Below the pieces are notes generated by a model. It did no database searches, was not told the origin of the DNA, and saw only the letters and a program-made list of their open reading frames with translations. From positions 2,604,001 to 2,668,000 of the forward strand of contig NZ_CP117849.1 of the NCBI RefSeq assembly GCF_026151165.2: a stretch of DNA of 64,000 bases. The letters are read 5' to 3'. This DNA is from Cryobacterium sp. SO2 (GTDB lineage: Bacteria > Actinomycetota > Actinomycetes > Actinomycetales > Microbacteriaceae). Within the stretch, counting starts at the first letter, position 1; the number at the start of each line of letters is the position of its first letter. Below are positions 8,379 through 16,713 of the stretch, one piece after another. The translations under genes were made by a program, and so were the position numbers.

Positions 8379-9008
8379 ATGACCCCCGCGACAACACTCC
8401 TGCCCGCCCTCCTGGGCCTGCTCACGGGGCTCTCCCTCATCGTCGCCATCGGCGCCCAGAACGCGTTCGTCCTGCGGCTCGGGATCGAGGGCCGCACCCG
8501 GGTGATCGCACCGGTGGTCGCCATCTGCGCTCTCTCCGATGCCGCACTGATTCTCGCCGGGGTCCTCGGCATGGGCACTCTCGTGCAGGCGGCGCCGGCG
8601 GTCATGCAGGTCGTGCGGATCGGCGGGGCCGCCTTCCTGCTCGGCTACGGCCTGTGGGCCGCGCGCCGCGCCATCCGCCCCGGGGCCCTGGTGCTCACCG
8701 GAGCGCCGTCCGTGACGGGGATGCGCGTGGCTGTCGGCACGGTACTCGCCCTCACCTGGCTCAACCCGCACGTCTACCTGGACACGGTCGTGCTCCTCGG
8801 CTCCGTCGCCTCGCAGCAGGATGCCGCCGGGCGCTGGTGGTGGGTGGGCGGCGCCATGCTGGGCAGCCTGCTCTGGTTTGCCGGCCTCGGTTTCGGGGCG
8901 CGCCTGCTGCGCCCGGTCTTCGCCCGCCCGCGCGCCTGGCGGGTGCTCGACGGCATCATCGCCGTGGTCATGCTCGTGCTGGGCGCGCGGCTGGCGTTCG
9001 ACCTGTAG
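8379..9008 (+). CDS. lysE: LysE/ArgO family basic amino-acid exporter
   Basis: A 209-residue inner-membrane exporter with about six TM segments. The family signature GAQNAFVLRLGIEG follows the first helix. VVAICALSDAALILAGVLGMG and LALTWLNPHVYLDTVVLLGSVAS (the NPHVYLDT motif) are hallmark LysE/ArgO segments. The ATG at 8379 is chosen over 8355 because the family starts just ahead of helix 1. It exports L-lysine and/or L-arginine (with canavanine as a toxic analogue) under control of the divergent LysG-type regulator. Confidence 0.92.
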   Translation: MTPATTLLPALLGLLTGLSLIVAIGAQNAFVLRLGIEGRTRVIAPVVAICALSDAALILAGVLGMGTLVQAAPAVMQVVRIGGAAFLLGYGLWAARRAIRPGALVLTGAPSVTGMRVAVGTVLALTWLNPHVYLDTVVLLGSVASQQDAAGRWWWVGGAMLGSLLWFAGLGFGARLLRPVFARPRAWRVLDGIIAVVMLVLGARLAFDL

Positions 9009-9085
9009 CGTGCCAGGCTCACGGAGCCCAGGAATTTAATACCCAGATCAGAGCGATGGCCACGGCTGAGGTCTAGGTTGAGGTC

Positions 9086-9655
9086 ATGGGGATATGGGGA
9101 AGTTTTCGATCCGGCACCACTCTCGCACTGACAGTCGCGCTCTTGATTGGCGTCACGAGTTGCGCTGCGTCCCCACCAGAAGTCGACACCACCCCGACCG
9201 CCAGCAGCACAACCGCTGCAAGGCCCACAGCGAGCGCGACGCCCAGCGCCACTGCACCATCCACGCCCACACCGACATCCGTCACGGTCCCGGCCGCCGC
9301 CTGCGACACCGCACTCAGCACCGCCGAGTATGACCAATTCGCCACCGACGGGCTGACCTTTCGTGCCGAGACCCCGAATGCCAACCTGGATTCGCTGATG
9401 CAAGGCGGTGGCATCCGGTGCCTCTGGCGCCTCCCGAACAGCGACATCGAGGCCTGGTACGCCCAGTGGCCCAGTGACCAGGCCACCTGGGACGCATCGA
9501 CCGCGCAGTTGATCGCCGACGGAGCCACGGAATCCACGGACGGGTACGCCGGCGTGGTGCAATCCGAGTACAACTCGGCGCTCACCTTCCGGGACGGAAC
9601 CGTGTACTACGCCAGTCCCGCACGGCTGTTCGCCTCGGTGCTCGCGCTGCAGTAG
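9086..9655 (+). CDS. Putative secreted lipoprotein, unknown function
   Basis: A 189-residue protein with a signal peptide and lipobox LIGVTSC (Cys at about 26). A low-complexity Thr/Pro/Ala/Ser linker (about 30-70) precedes a globular domain of about 115 residues starting near AAACDTALSTAEYDQF. Two Cys (in AACDTA and IRCLWR) could form a disulfide. I do not recognise the family. Similar Thr/Pro-linked lipoproteins are common in Microbacteriaceae and sit on the outer face of the membrane. The gene ends 7 bp before the convergent XRE gene. Confidence 0.75.
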   Translation: MGIWGSFRSGTTLALTVALLIGVTSCAASPPEVDTTPTASSTTAARPTASATPSATAPSTPTPTSVTVPAAACDTALSTAEYDQFATDGLTFRAETPNANLDSLMQGGGIRCLWRLPNSDIEAWYAQWPSDQATWDASTAQLIADGATESTDGYAGVVQSEYNSALTFRDGTVYYASPARLFASVLALQ

Positions 9656-9662
9656 GCCTGGG

Positions 9663-9878
9663 TCAGTGCTCCTCGTCGGGCACGTAGGTGAGGATGTCGC
9701 CGGGCTGGCAGCCCAGCACGGCACAGATGGCGTCGAGGGTGGAGAACCGCACGGCCTTGGCACGGCCGTTCTTGAGGATCGACACGTTCGCCACGGCCAG
9801 GCCGATACCGGCGGCCAGGTCAGTCACCGACATCTTCTTCTTCGCCAGCTCCACATCGAGGTTGATCACGATCGCCAT
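9663..9878 (-). CDS. XRE/Cro-CI type helix-turn-helix regulator, YozG-like
   Basis: A 71-residue single-domain DNA-binding protein. The HTH is VTDLAAGIGLAVANVSILKNGRAKAVRFSTLDAICAVLGCQPGDILTY, and the protein ends in an acidic tail (PDEEH). This small type is usually encoded directly after a DUF2975 membrane protein, as here: the ATG overlaps the upstream stop (TGATG). It probably represses its own operon through the repeat-rich region at 10373-10416. Confidence 0.87.
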   Translation of the reverse strand: MAIVINLDVELAKKKMSVTDLAAGIGLAVANVSILKNGRAKAVRFSTLDAICAVLGCQPGDILTYVPDEEH

Positions 9879-10357
9879 CAGATGACCTCGGCGAGCTCAC
9901 TGCGCAGCTGGATGGCGGTGTGCAGCAGTCGGCGCATCACCACGACGAGCAGGGCGAGGGCGGCGCTCACCCCGGCCGCGGTGGCAGCGAGCAGCGCGAG
10001 CGGCCAGCCCGCCGCATCCGGCTCACCCAGCTGAACAATCACGACGGCGATCACCCCGCCGAGCGCGACCACCGCCCCGGCCAGCAGAGCCCCGATCGCG
10101 GTGTTCACCCAGGTGTCGGCCGAGCCGCGGTCGTCGAAGATCTTCTCGCTCTGCACCATGGCCACGAGCATCCAGACGCTCACGAGCACGACCTCCACAC
10201 AGAGCGCACCCGTCACCACCAGGGCCAGGAGAATCCCCGACAGCGGTCCGGCTTGAGCGGCCCCGGCAATGGCGCCCGACGCGACCTGCGCGGTCAGGGA
10301 CGCCGCGAACAGCAGCGCCAGCAGAATCCGGAGCGTGAACAGAACCGATCGAGACAT
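9878..10357 (-). CDS. DUF2975 family membrane protein
   Basis: A 159-residue membrane protein with four predicted TM helices (about 5-28, 38-66, 85-110, 118-143). The SEKIFDDRGSADTWVN segment between helices 2 and 3 is characteristic of DUF2975. The ATG at 10357 has a strong AGGAGGG ribosome-binding site. Together with the downstream XRE regulator it forms a widespread two-gene unit of unknown function. The operator-like repeats begin 16 bp upstream of this start. Confidence 0.8.
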   Translation of the reverse strand: MSRSVLFTLRILLALLFAASLTAQVASGAIAGAAQAGPLSGILLALVVTGALCVEVVLVSVWMLVAMVQSEKIFDDRGSADTWVNTAIGALLAGAVVALGGVIAVVIVQLGEPDAAGWPLALLAATAAGVSAALALLVVVMRRLLHTAIQLRSELAEVI

Positions 10358-10372
10358 TGTGGCCCTCCTGTG

Positions 10373-10416
10373 AATTCATATCGAATAACGTGCAATTCGT
10401 ATCGTTATTCGATACG
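10373..10416. promoter_or_regulatory. Operator-like repeat cluster between DUF2975 and ferritin-like genes
   Basis: An AT-rich patch in otherwise GC-rich DNA holds two superimposed patterns. TATCGAATAACG (10379-10390) and CGTTATTCGATA (10403-10414) form a perfect 12-bp inverted repeat with a 12-bp spacer. AATTCATATCG (10373) and AATTCGTATCG (10394) form a direct repeat with a 21-bp period, two helical turns. CGTATCG/CGATACG (10398-10416) adds a compact palindrome. This is most likely the binding site of the adjacent XRE regulator, overlapping the DUF2975 promoter. Confidence 0.6.
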
Positions 10417-10494
10417 TTAACGCTCGTAAGGTTACCGCAACCGCGGTCGGACGGCCAGCAGGCCGGGCCGACACGCTCAACACGAGGAGTTCGG

Positions 10495-11313
10495 ATGACT
10501 CAGCACGACGCACCTTCCACGCAGGGATTCGGGATCTGGACGGCGTACTTCGAGGCGAACCTCGCCCGCCACGACAGGCTGGATGCACTCATCCCCTGGC
10601 ACTCGGTCAGCCCGCTGCCGGCCGCGGACCTGGCCGCGATCGCCCGGTCGCTGCAGCGATTCGAACTCGGCGAGAGCGGCGACGGCACGGGGCTGCTCTC
10701 CAAGGCCCGCCGGCGCAACAACCCCGGCTACGACTGGGCGCTGCGGCTGTTCGTCGCCGAGGAGCAGAAGCACTCCGCGCTGTTCCGTGCCGCGCTCGTG
10801 CGCTTCGGCACCGAGCCGCTCAGCGCGCACTGGACCGACGGTGCCTTCGTGGCGCTCCGCCGCATGCTGGGCCTGCGCACCGAGGTGGCCCTGTTCCTCA
10901 TCGTCGAGACCGTGGCGATGGAGTACTTCGCCGCGCTCGGGCGCTGTGCAGACCCGGTCGTGCAGGGAGTGGCCCGGCGCATCCTCACCGACGAGGTGGA
11001 GCACGTGCGCTTTCAGATCGATCAGCTCCGGATGGGCTTCGAGCGCACTCCCCGCCCGGCCCGCCTGCTCGCGGCGGCGGCGGCCTGGGTTCTCGCGGTG
11101 GGCACCGCCACGGTGCTGGCCGTCGATCACGGTGCGGCAATGCGCGCCTGCGGGCTGTCGCCCGTGCTCTTCTGGCACCGCGCGCTGCGGCACTTCGGTC
11201 GGGCGCTGCCCCTCGCGTTTCGGCTGAACCGGGAGGAGACGCCGTTCGGACCGAGCGCGCAGCCGAGCGGGGACCGGCTGGGCCGGGCCGGCCGGGTGCC
11301 GGCGCGGGTCTAG
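10495..11313 (+). CDS. Ferritin-like di-iron protein (AurF/R2-like fold), unknown substrate
   Basis: A 272-residue helical protein with the spaced carboxylate/histidine pattern of di-iron ferritin-like enzymes: EEQKH (ExxH), ETVAMEYF (E with a second E) and DEVEH (ExxH), in that order over about residues 80-180. A hydrophobic helix follows (LLAAAAAWVLAVGTATVLAVDHG), and the tail is basic. The ATG at 10495 has a GAGGAG ribosome-binding site. It is divergent from the DUF2975/XRE pair across the operator patch. Oxygenase, oxidase or iron-binding roles are possible and the substrate is not evident. Confidence 0.7.
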   Translation: MTQHDAPSTQGFGIWTAYFEANLARHDRLDALIPWHSVSPLPAADLAAIARSLQRFELGESGDGTGLLSKARRRNNPGYDWALRLFVAEEQKHSALFRAALVRFGTEPLSAHWTDGAFVALRRMLGLRTEVALFLIVETVAMEYFAALGRCADPVVQGVARRILTDEVEHVRFQIDQLRMGFERTPRPARLLAAAAAWVLAVGTATVLAVDHGAAMRACGLSPVLFWHRALRHFGRALPLAFRLNREETPFGPSAQPSGDRLGRAGRVPARV

Positions 11314-11360
11314 GCAGCGCGGCAGGGAGCGCCCGGCTGTGGAGGGCACGGCGCCGGCGG

Positions 11361-11366
11361 TACGCT
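11361..11366 (+). promoter_or_regulatory. -10 element for a leaderless transcript
   Basis: TACGCT ends 6 nt before the GTG at 11373. No Shine-Dalgarno sequence precedes that GTG, which fits leaderless expression. Confidence 0.45.
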
Positions 11367-11372
11367 TGCCCC

Positions 11373-12035
11373 GTGCTCTCCAAGGATCTGATCCGCCTCT
11401 ACCCCGAGCTCTACCACGTGGCCGCGGATGGCGCGTGGCCGTCGATCGAGCGGCACGGGCTGCTCTCCACGGCCGCTCTCGTCACCCGCTGGGGCGTGCG
11501 GCAGGGCGCCCCGCAAGCCGCGATCCTCACCAAACGCCGCGGGGAGAACATCGAGCTGACCCACCCCGACTACGGCACCGCGGTCATCCGGCACCAGAAG
11601 GCGATTCACGAATCGTCATTGGCCGCCGCGCTCGAGGACCTCACGCCGAGCGAGTGGTACACGATGCTCAACGACCGGGTGTTCTTCTTCCTGCAGAAGG
11701 CGCGCCTAAACGAGCTGCTCGCCGCGCGGTCCTATCGGGACGACGCACACACCGTGATCACTGTGGACACCCGCAGCCTGGTGACCGCGCACGAAGACGA
11801 CATCCAGCTGACCCACGTGAACACGGGCTTCGCGCAGCGGTTCAGCGCCGAGCCGCGCGGGCGGGCCAGCTTCCAGTCGATTGAGGAGTTCGCGCATCCG
11901 ACCCGGGCGCACGCGTCGACCAAGGTGGTGGATGTGGCCGAGCTGGCGGTGTACCGCGGGGTGCGCGACATCCGTGATCACGTGAAGCGCGTCGAGCGGA
12001 TGCGCGACGGCACGGTGCTCGAGCGCTTCGTCTAG
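11373..12035 (+). CDS. DUF7002-like protein (possible ADP-ribosyltransferase-type fold)
   Basis: A 220-residue protein. The N-terminus (LYPELYHVAADGAWPSIERHGLLSTAALV) resembles DUF7002 and related proteins, whose YHxxxxxxxxSIxxHGLLS pattern recalls the NAD-binding start of ADP-ribosyltransferase folds. VFFFLQKARLNEL and HTVITVDTRSLV are further recognisable blocks. Family assignment is from memory of motifs and moderately secure; the enzymatic idea is inference. It starts with GTG in a leaderless context and stands alone between the ferritin-like gene and the convergent glycosidase operon. Confidence 0.6.
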   Translation: MLSKDLIRLYPELYHVAADGAWPSIERHGLLSTAALVTRWGVRQGAPQAAILTKRRGENIELTHPDYGTAVIRHQKAIHESSLAAALEDLTPSEWYTMLNDRVFFFLQKARLNELLAARSYRDDAHTVITVDTRSLVTAHEDDIQLTHVNTGFAQRFSAEPRGRASFQSIEEFAHPTRAHASTKVVDVAELAVYRGVRDIRDHVKRVERMRDGTVLERFV

Positions 12036-12044
12036 CCCCGCCCC

Positions 12045-12110
12045 AACTGTTGCCGAAGCGGACAATTGCGCCCGGTGTGCCGGGCGCAATTGTCCGCACG
12101 GGGAACAGTT
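12045..12110. repeat. 66-bp palindromic repeat element, copy 1
   Basis: Outer arms AACTGTT (12045-12051) and AACAGTT (12104-12110) enclose a perfect 18-bp stem (12058-12075 with 12080-12097) around the 4-nt loop TGTG. It sits in the 95-bp gap between two convergent genes, 9 bp after one stop and 20 bp after the other, so it could act as a bidirectional terminator. A second 66-bp copy is at 23446-23511. Between the copies one T:A stem pair becomes G:C, and the loop becomes CACA. There is no U-tract. Confidence 0.8.
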
Positions 12111-12130
12111 ACGAACCGTGGGACGGGTGG

Positions 12131-14638
12131 CTAGCGGGGCAGAGTCAGGGTGGCGCCGGTGTCCCGGGAGTGCAGGCCGGCGTGCAGGGTGTACTCCCCC
12201 GGTAGCGTGGTCCAGTCGTGGGCCGCGACGTCCCAAGTTTGAAAGGCCCGGCCGCGAATACGCACGGGGATGTCGGCCTGCTCGCCCGGTTCGATCAGAG
12301 CCGTGGCGAAGCCGGCCAGGCTTCGCAGCGGACGTACCACCTCGCCCGCCGGTGGCTCGAGGTACACCTGCGCCACGGCGGTGCCCGCGCGCTCTCCGGT
12401 GTTGCGCACGGTGACCAGGAGGTCCACGGAGCCGTCCGGCACCCTGTCCGCGGCGCCGTCAGCGGTACCGTCCGCCGCGAGTGCCTGTGCAGCTGCACGC
12501 ATCCCGGTCACCTCGAAGTCGGTCCAGCCGAGGCCGAAGCCGAACGGCCGGGCGGGTTGCCGGCCGGCGGCATCCCAGGCGCGGTGACCCACGAGCACGC
12601 CCTCGTCGTAGCGCAGCCGGCCGTCCCTTGGCGCGGTCGGGCGGGTGGGGATGTCCTCCTCCCGGGCAGGCAGCGTCCAGGGCAGCCGGCCGGCGGGCTC
12701 GACCCGGCCGAGCAGAACGTCGGCGAGGGCGTTGCCGCACTCCTGGCCGGGGAACCAGGTCCAGAGCACGGCGGCGACCTCGTCGAGCCAGGGCAGGATC
12801 ACCGGAGCGCCGGCATTGACCACCACGATGGTGGGAGTGCCCGTGGCGGCGACCCGGCGCACGAGTTCGTCCTGCCGCCCGGTGAGGGCCAGGCTCTGCC
12901 GGTCGAAGCCTTCGCTCTCGACCTCGTCGTTGGTGCCCACCACCACCACGGCCACCTCGGCGGCGACCGCGCTGGCGACGGCCGCATCCAGCAGTTCGTC
13001 TTCGCTCGGTCCCGGGGCCACGTGCCGCACGATGACGACGGACCAGCGGCCGAAGTCGTCAAGATCGGGAATCTCCAGTTCGACTCGCACCCGCACCGCG
13101 CGTGGTTCGTCGACCGTCAGGGTGGCGGAGCCGCCGGGCGGATTGTTGCTGGTGCTCGTGAGCACGTCTTCGCCATGCGCCGTGCTGGTCTCCCGGTGCA
13201 GCGGCACATCGTCGAGGAACGACTCGTGGCGGCCGAGCGCGGCGACACCCAGTTCATGACTGCCGGCGGTGTCCAGCCGCACGGTTCCGGTGAGGCTGAC
13301 ACGCAGCACGGCCGCGCTCGCCGGCGTCACGTGCACGTGACCGCCGGCCGGCTGGGTCGTGCTGGCCACGAGGTGCCCGCCAGCCGCGTAATGGGCGATG
13401 GTCCAGTCGTCGGTCACGCCTGGATCGGCCAGCCTGGCGGTGAGTCTGGACGTGCATCCGGCGTCGACCGTGACCGTGACGCCCTCGCCAAGAGCGGCGC
13501 GGAGGCCATCGGCGGGGCTGATCAGGTAGGGCGGATTGACGTGGGCGCTGCCGCCGCCCTGCGTGAACGCCTCGACGGCGTTGGGTCCGATCAGGGCCAC
13601 CGACGCGGGCTTGCGTAACGGCAGTACGTCGCCGGCGCGGCGCAGCACCACTGTGGAGCGGGCGGCGAGCCGGCGGACCACAGCGGCCACGTCGATACCG
13701 GACACGTCGTCCCTGCCCGTGGCGGGAGTGGCGCCGTCGAGGGCGCCCACCCGGCGGGCGAGTCTGAGCACCCGCAGCACCTTGTCGTCGAGCACGGACT
13801 CGGCGACGGTGCCGGCCTCGATCGCGGCGAGCAGGGCGTCACCCCACGGGCCGAACGGGCCCGGCATCGCCAGGTCCAGTCCGCCCACGGCGGTCTGCAC
13901 GGTGCGCCTGGCGGCCATCCAGTCGCTCATCACCACTCCGTCGAAGCCGAGTTCGCCCTTGAGGATGTCATTGACCAGGTGGCCGTGCTCGCTCATCGGC
14001 GCGGCCTGCACGCCGTCGTCGACGCCGTTGTACGCCGACATGATCGCCCAGGCACCCGCGTCGACGGCGTCTTCGAACGGAGCCAGGTACACCTCGCGCA
14101 GCGTGCGTTCATCCAGGTGCGCCGTGTAACTGGTGCGCTCGGTCTCGGTTTCGTTGGCGATGAAGTGCTTGGGCGTTGCGGCGATGCCGTGTGACTGGAT
14201 GGCGGTGACCAGCGCCGCACCCATCGCGCCGACCAGCAGCGGGTCCTCGGAAAAGTTCTCGAAGTGGCGTCCGCCATAGGGGGTGCGCTGCAGGTTGATC
14301 ACCGGGGCCAGCACCACGTCGACGCCCTGCCGGTGCGCCTCCACCGCGAAGGCATCGCCGATGCCGGATGCGGCGGCCACGTCCCAGGTGGCGGCCATCG
14401 CGGTGGGGCTGGGGAAGCTGGCCGACGGCAGCGGGTCGACCTGGGCGACTCCGCGCACCCCGGCCGGCCCGTCGGACAACGACACCGCCCGCAGGCCGAT
14501 GGCCGGAACGGCACGCAGGTTCCAGGAGTTCTCCCCAGTCACCAGCGCCACCTTGGTGGCCAGGTCGAGGGTGGCCAGCCGGGCGCGGAGGTCGGCCTCG
14601 ACGGCCTCGGTGCCGGAGTCTCCCGTCTGCAGTGTCAT
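12131..14638 (-). CDS. Glycoside hydrolase family 3 beta-glucosidase
   Basis: An 835-residue GH3 enzyme that hydrolyses terminal beta-linked glucose from oligosaccharides. The N-terminal barrel carries DGPAGVRG (about 57), KHFIANETETER (157-168) and the nucleophile D239 in GFDGVVMSDW. The alpha/beta sandwich follows, then a PA14-like insert (about 430-560), the rest of the sandwich (AVVVVGTNDEVESEGFDR) and a C-terminal FnIII-like domain (VTVRNTGERAGTAVAQVYLEPPAG). There is no signal peptide, so it is intracellular and acts on imported sugars. The ATG at 14638 overlaps the GH1 stop by 4 bp. It is the last gene of the operon. Confidence 0.92.
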   Translation of the reverse strand: MTLQTGDSGTEAVEADLRARLATLDLATKVALVTGENSWNLRAVPAIGLRAVSLSDGPAGVRGVAQVDPLPSASFPSPTAMAATWDVAAASGIGDAFAVEAHRQGVDVVLAPVINLQRTPYGGRHFENFSEDPLLVGAMGAALVTAIQSHGIAATPKHFIANETETERTSYTAHLDERTLREVYLAPFEDAVDAGAWAIMSAYNGVDDGVQAAPMSEHGHLVNDILKGELGFDGVVMSDWMAARRTVQTAVGGLDLAMPGPFGPWGDALLAAIEAGTVAESVLDDKVLRVLRLARRVGALDGATPATGRDDVSGIDVAAVVRRLAARSTVVLRRAGDVLPLRKPASVALIGPNAVEAFTQGGGSAHVNPPYLISPADGLRAALGEGVTVTVDAGCTSRLTARLADPGVTDDWTIAHYAAGGHLVASTTQPAGGHVHVTPASAAVLRVSLTGTVRLDTAGSHELGVAALGRHESFLDDVPLHRETSTAHGEDVLTSTSNNPPGGSATLTVDEPRAVRVRVELEIPDLDDFGRWSVVIVRHVAPGPSEDELLDAAVASAVAAEVAVVVVGTNDEVESEGFDRQSLALTGRQDELVRRVAATGTPTIVVVNAGAPVILPWLDEVAAVLWTWFPGQECGNALADVLLGRVEPAGRLPWTLPAREEDIPTRPTAPRDGRLRYDEGVLVGHRAWDAAGRQPARPFGFGLGWTDFEVTGMRAAAQALAADGTADGAADRVPDGSVDLLVTVRNTGERAGTAVAQVYLEPPAGEVVRPLRSLAGFATALIEPGEQADIPVRIRGRAFQTWDVAAHDWTTLPGEYTLHAGLHSRDTGATLTLPR

Positions 14639-15834
14639 CGCGCGGTCGGGGCCGCGGAGCTCTTCAGGCCGTTGCGGCGGGCGACCTCGCCCAGCCAGCT
14701 GGCGCTGGGCTTGGGAGTGCGGGCGAAGGTCTGCTTGTCCCAGCCGATCAGGCCGAAGGTGGGGGTGAATCCCGAGGCCCACTCGTAGTTGTCCAACGCC
14801 GACCAGTGCAGGTAGCCGAGCAGGTCGATGCCGTCCTCGATGCAGGCGTGCAGGCCCTCGAGGGCCCCCTGCGTGTAGGCGATGCGGCGGCTGTCGTCCG
14901 CGGTAGCGATGCCGTTCTCGGTCACCATCACGGGCACGTGGTCGGTGAGCTCCCACGCAGCGCGCACGCCGATACCGGCGGCGGGTGGGAAGTACTCCCA
15001 GCCGGTGAGGGTGGTCTCCACGCCCTCGGCGACGGGACGCGGGCCCTCCGGCCCGATGAAGGTGCGGGTGTACGCCTGGACGCCCACGAAGTCGTCGCCC
15101 TTCACGGTCTCCAGGTACCAGTCCTCGCGGGGGTAGGCATACTCGGCGAGTTTCTCGTCCGCGCCCTCCTCGTCCACGGCCACGAACGCCTGGGTGGCGA
15201 TGGTCCAACCGGTCTTCAGTCCGTTCACCTGCGAGAGCACCTCGCGGGAACGCTGGTGCGAGAGCAGCAGCGCATCCGCCACCTGCAGGTCGGGGTCGGG
15301 CAGCCCGTGTGCAACCAGGTTGGCGGCGTCTTCTCCGCCGGCGAGCATGGCGGCAATGTTGGGCTCGTTGATGGTGCACACGTAGTTCACGCCCTCGGCC
15401 ACGACGGGCAGGGCCAACTCGGTGTAGTGGGCGAACAGGTCGGCGGCATCAGCGGCCCGCCAGAAGCCGTCGTTCTCGAACCAGCGCGGCACCGTGAAGT
15501 GCATCAGGGTCACGATCGGCTCGATGCCGAACTCGTGGCAGGTGTCGACCATGCGGCGGTAGTGGTCCACGGCCGAGCGGGAGGTGAAGCCGCGCTCCGG
15601 CTCGATGCGGGCCCACTCGATGCTGAACCGGTAGGAGTTCAGGCCCAGGTCGGCGAGCAGTTTGATGTCTTCGCGGTAACGGTGGAAGCTGTCGGCGGCA
15701 TCACCGGAGGGTTCGACCATGGTGGTGCCCTGCGCGTGTTCCTTGGGCCACCAGTTGCTGTTGACGTTGTTGCCCTCGATCTGGTGGGCGGCGGTAGCGG
15801 CGCCCCACAGGAAGCCTTGGGGGAAAGTGAGCAT
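14635..15834 (-). CDS. Glycoside hydrolase family 1 beta-glucosidase
   Basis: A 399-residue GH1 enzyme with start signature FPQGFLWGAATAAHQIEGN, acid/base E157 in TINEPN, and nucleophile E306 in VMVTENG. It is somewhat shorter than the usual 440-480 residues, but both catalytic glutamates and the C-terminal WSALDNYEWASGFTPTFGLI segment are present. It is cytoplasmic and works with the downstream GH3 enzyme on imported beta-glucosides or cello-oligosaccharides. It lies 48 bp after the alpha/beta hydrolase gene and has an AAGGAGAT ribosome-binding site. Confidence 0.93.
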   Translation of the reverse strand: MLTFPQGFLWGAATAAHQIEGNNVNSNWWPKEHAQGTTMVEPSGDAADSFHRYREDIKLLADLGLNSYRFSIEWARIEPERGFTSRSAVDHYRRMVDTCHEFGIEPIVTLMHFTVPRWFENDGFWRAADAADLFAHYTELALPVVAEGVNYVCTINEPNIAAMLAGGEDAANLVAHGLPDPDLQVADALLLSHQRSREVLSQVNGLKTGWTIATQAFVAVDEEGADEKLAEYAYPREDWYLETVKGDDFVGVQAYTRTFIGPEGPRPVAEGVETTLTGWEYFPPAAGIGVRAAWELTDHVPVMVTENGIATADDSRRIAYTQGALEGLHACIEDGIDLLGYLHWSALDNYEWASGFTPTFGLIGWDKQTFARTPKPSASWLGEVARRNGLKSSAAPTAR

Positions 15835-15882
15835 GGAAGGATCTCCTTGGGTTCTGGTGGTGCGGTGGTGAAGTCAGAAAAG

Positions 15883-16713
15883 TCAGTTGGTGGATGCCCA
15901 GAACTCGTCGAGCAGTGCGGCTGTGAAGCCGGGGTTGTCGAGGTTGGGCAGGTGCCCGGCGTGCGGGATCACTCGGTACTCGGCGCCGAGCTGCTCGGCC
16001 ATCAGCCGTTGCGAGGGGATGGGCCAGGCGTCGTCGGTGTCGCCGTGGGCGACGAGGGTGGGCACCCGGGTGGCGCGCACGGCGATGCTGGAGTCCGGGG
16101 TGCTCTGCAGGATGCGCGCACCGCCGAGGTAGTTGTCGACCGAGGAGGCGATCAGGCGGTCGCGCACGAACTCGTCATCGCCGGTGAGCGGGCTGCCCGC
16201 CGGGTGGTCGAGCGCCCAGATCGCCAGAGTGCCGTGCTCGGCCACCAGCGCGGCATCCGCCTCGTGCACGCCGGCCCGGCCGCCTGGGCCGGAGCAGAGC
16301 ATGGTGAGATCGGTGAACAGGGCGGGGCTGCGGAGCAGTGCGGCCCGGGCGACGAGGCCGCCCAGGCTGTGCCCGACCAGGTGTACCGGGCCACCCGCGC
16401 CGATCTCGTGCGCGACGGTGACGGCATCCGCCGCGAAGTCGTCGAGCCGGTAGTTGTCGATGCCGGAGGGGGCGGCGGAGTCGGCCTGGCCACGCTGGCT
16501 GTAACTCACGACCTCCCAACCGTGCGCCGCGATCAGCGGCAGCAGCAGCCTGAAGTCCTCCTTCGAGCCCGTGAAGCCGGGAACGAGCAGCGCCACGCCG
16601 CGGCGCTGGCCTGCCGGCAGCGCCCGGAAGGCTGTGAGCGGACCGGCCGCTGTGTCGATGCTGAAGTGCACGATCTCCGGGGCCAGCGTCAGGGCGCCGA
16701 ACGGGGCGGTCAC
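15883..16713 (-). CDS. Alpha/beta hydrolase
   Basis: A 276-residue alpha/beta-hydrolase with oxyanion loop PGFTGS (45-50), nucleophile elbow GHSLGG (S116), an Asp in HGDTDDAW and the catalytic His in PHAGHLPN. It starts with GTG at 16713, overlapping the stop of the ABC ATPase gene by 4 bp, so it belongs to the glycoside operon. It may remove acyl or other ester groups from the imported sugars; that role is inferred from the operon. The true substrate cannot be read from the sequence. Confidence 0.85.
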   Translation of the reverse strand: MTAPFGALTLAPEIVHFSIDTAAGPLTAFRALPAGQRRGVALLVPGFTGSKEDFRLLLPLIAAHGWEVVSYSQRGQADSAAPSGIDNYRLDDFAADAVTVAHEIGAGGPVHLVGHSLGGLVARAALLRSPALFTDLTMLCSGPGGRAGVHEADAALVAEHGTLAIWALDHPAGSPLTGDDEFVRDRLIASSVDNYLGGARILQSTPDSSIAVRATRVPTLVAHGDTDDAWPIPSQRLMAEQLGAEYRVIPHAGHLPNLDNPGFTAALLDEFWASTN

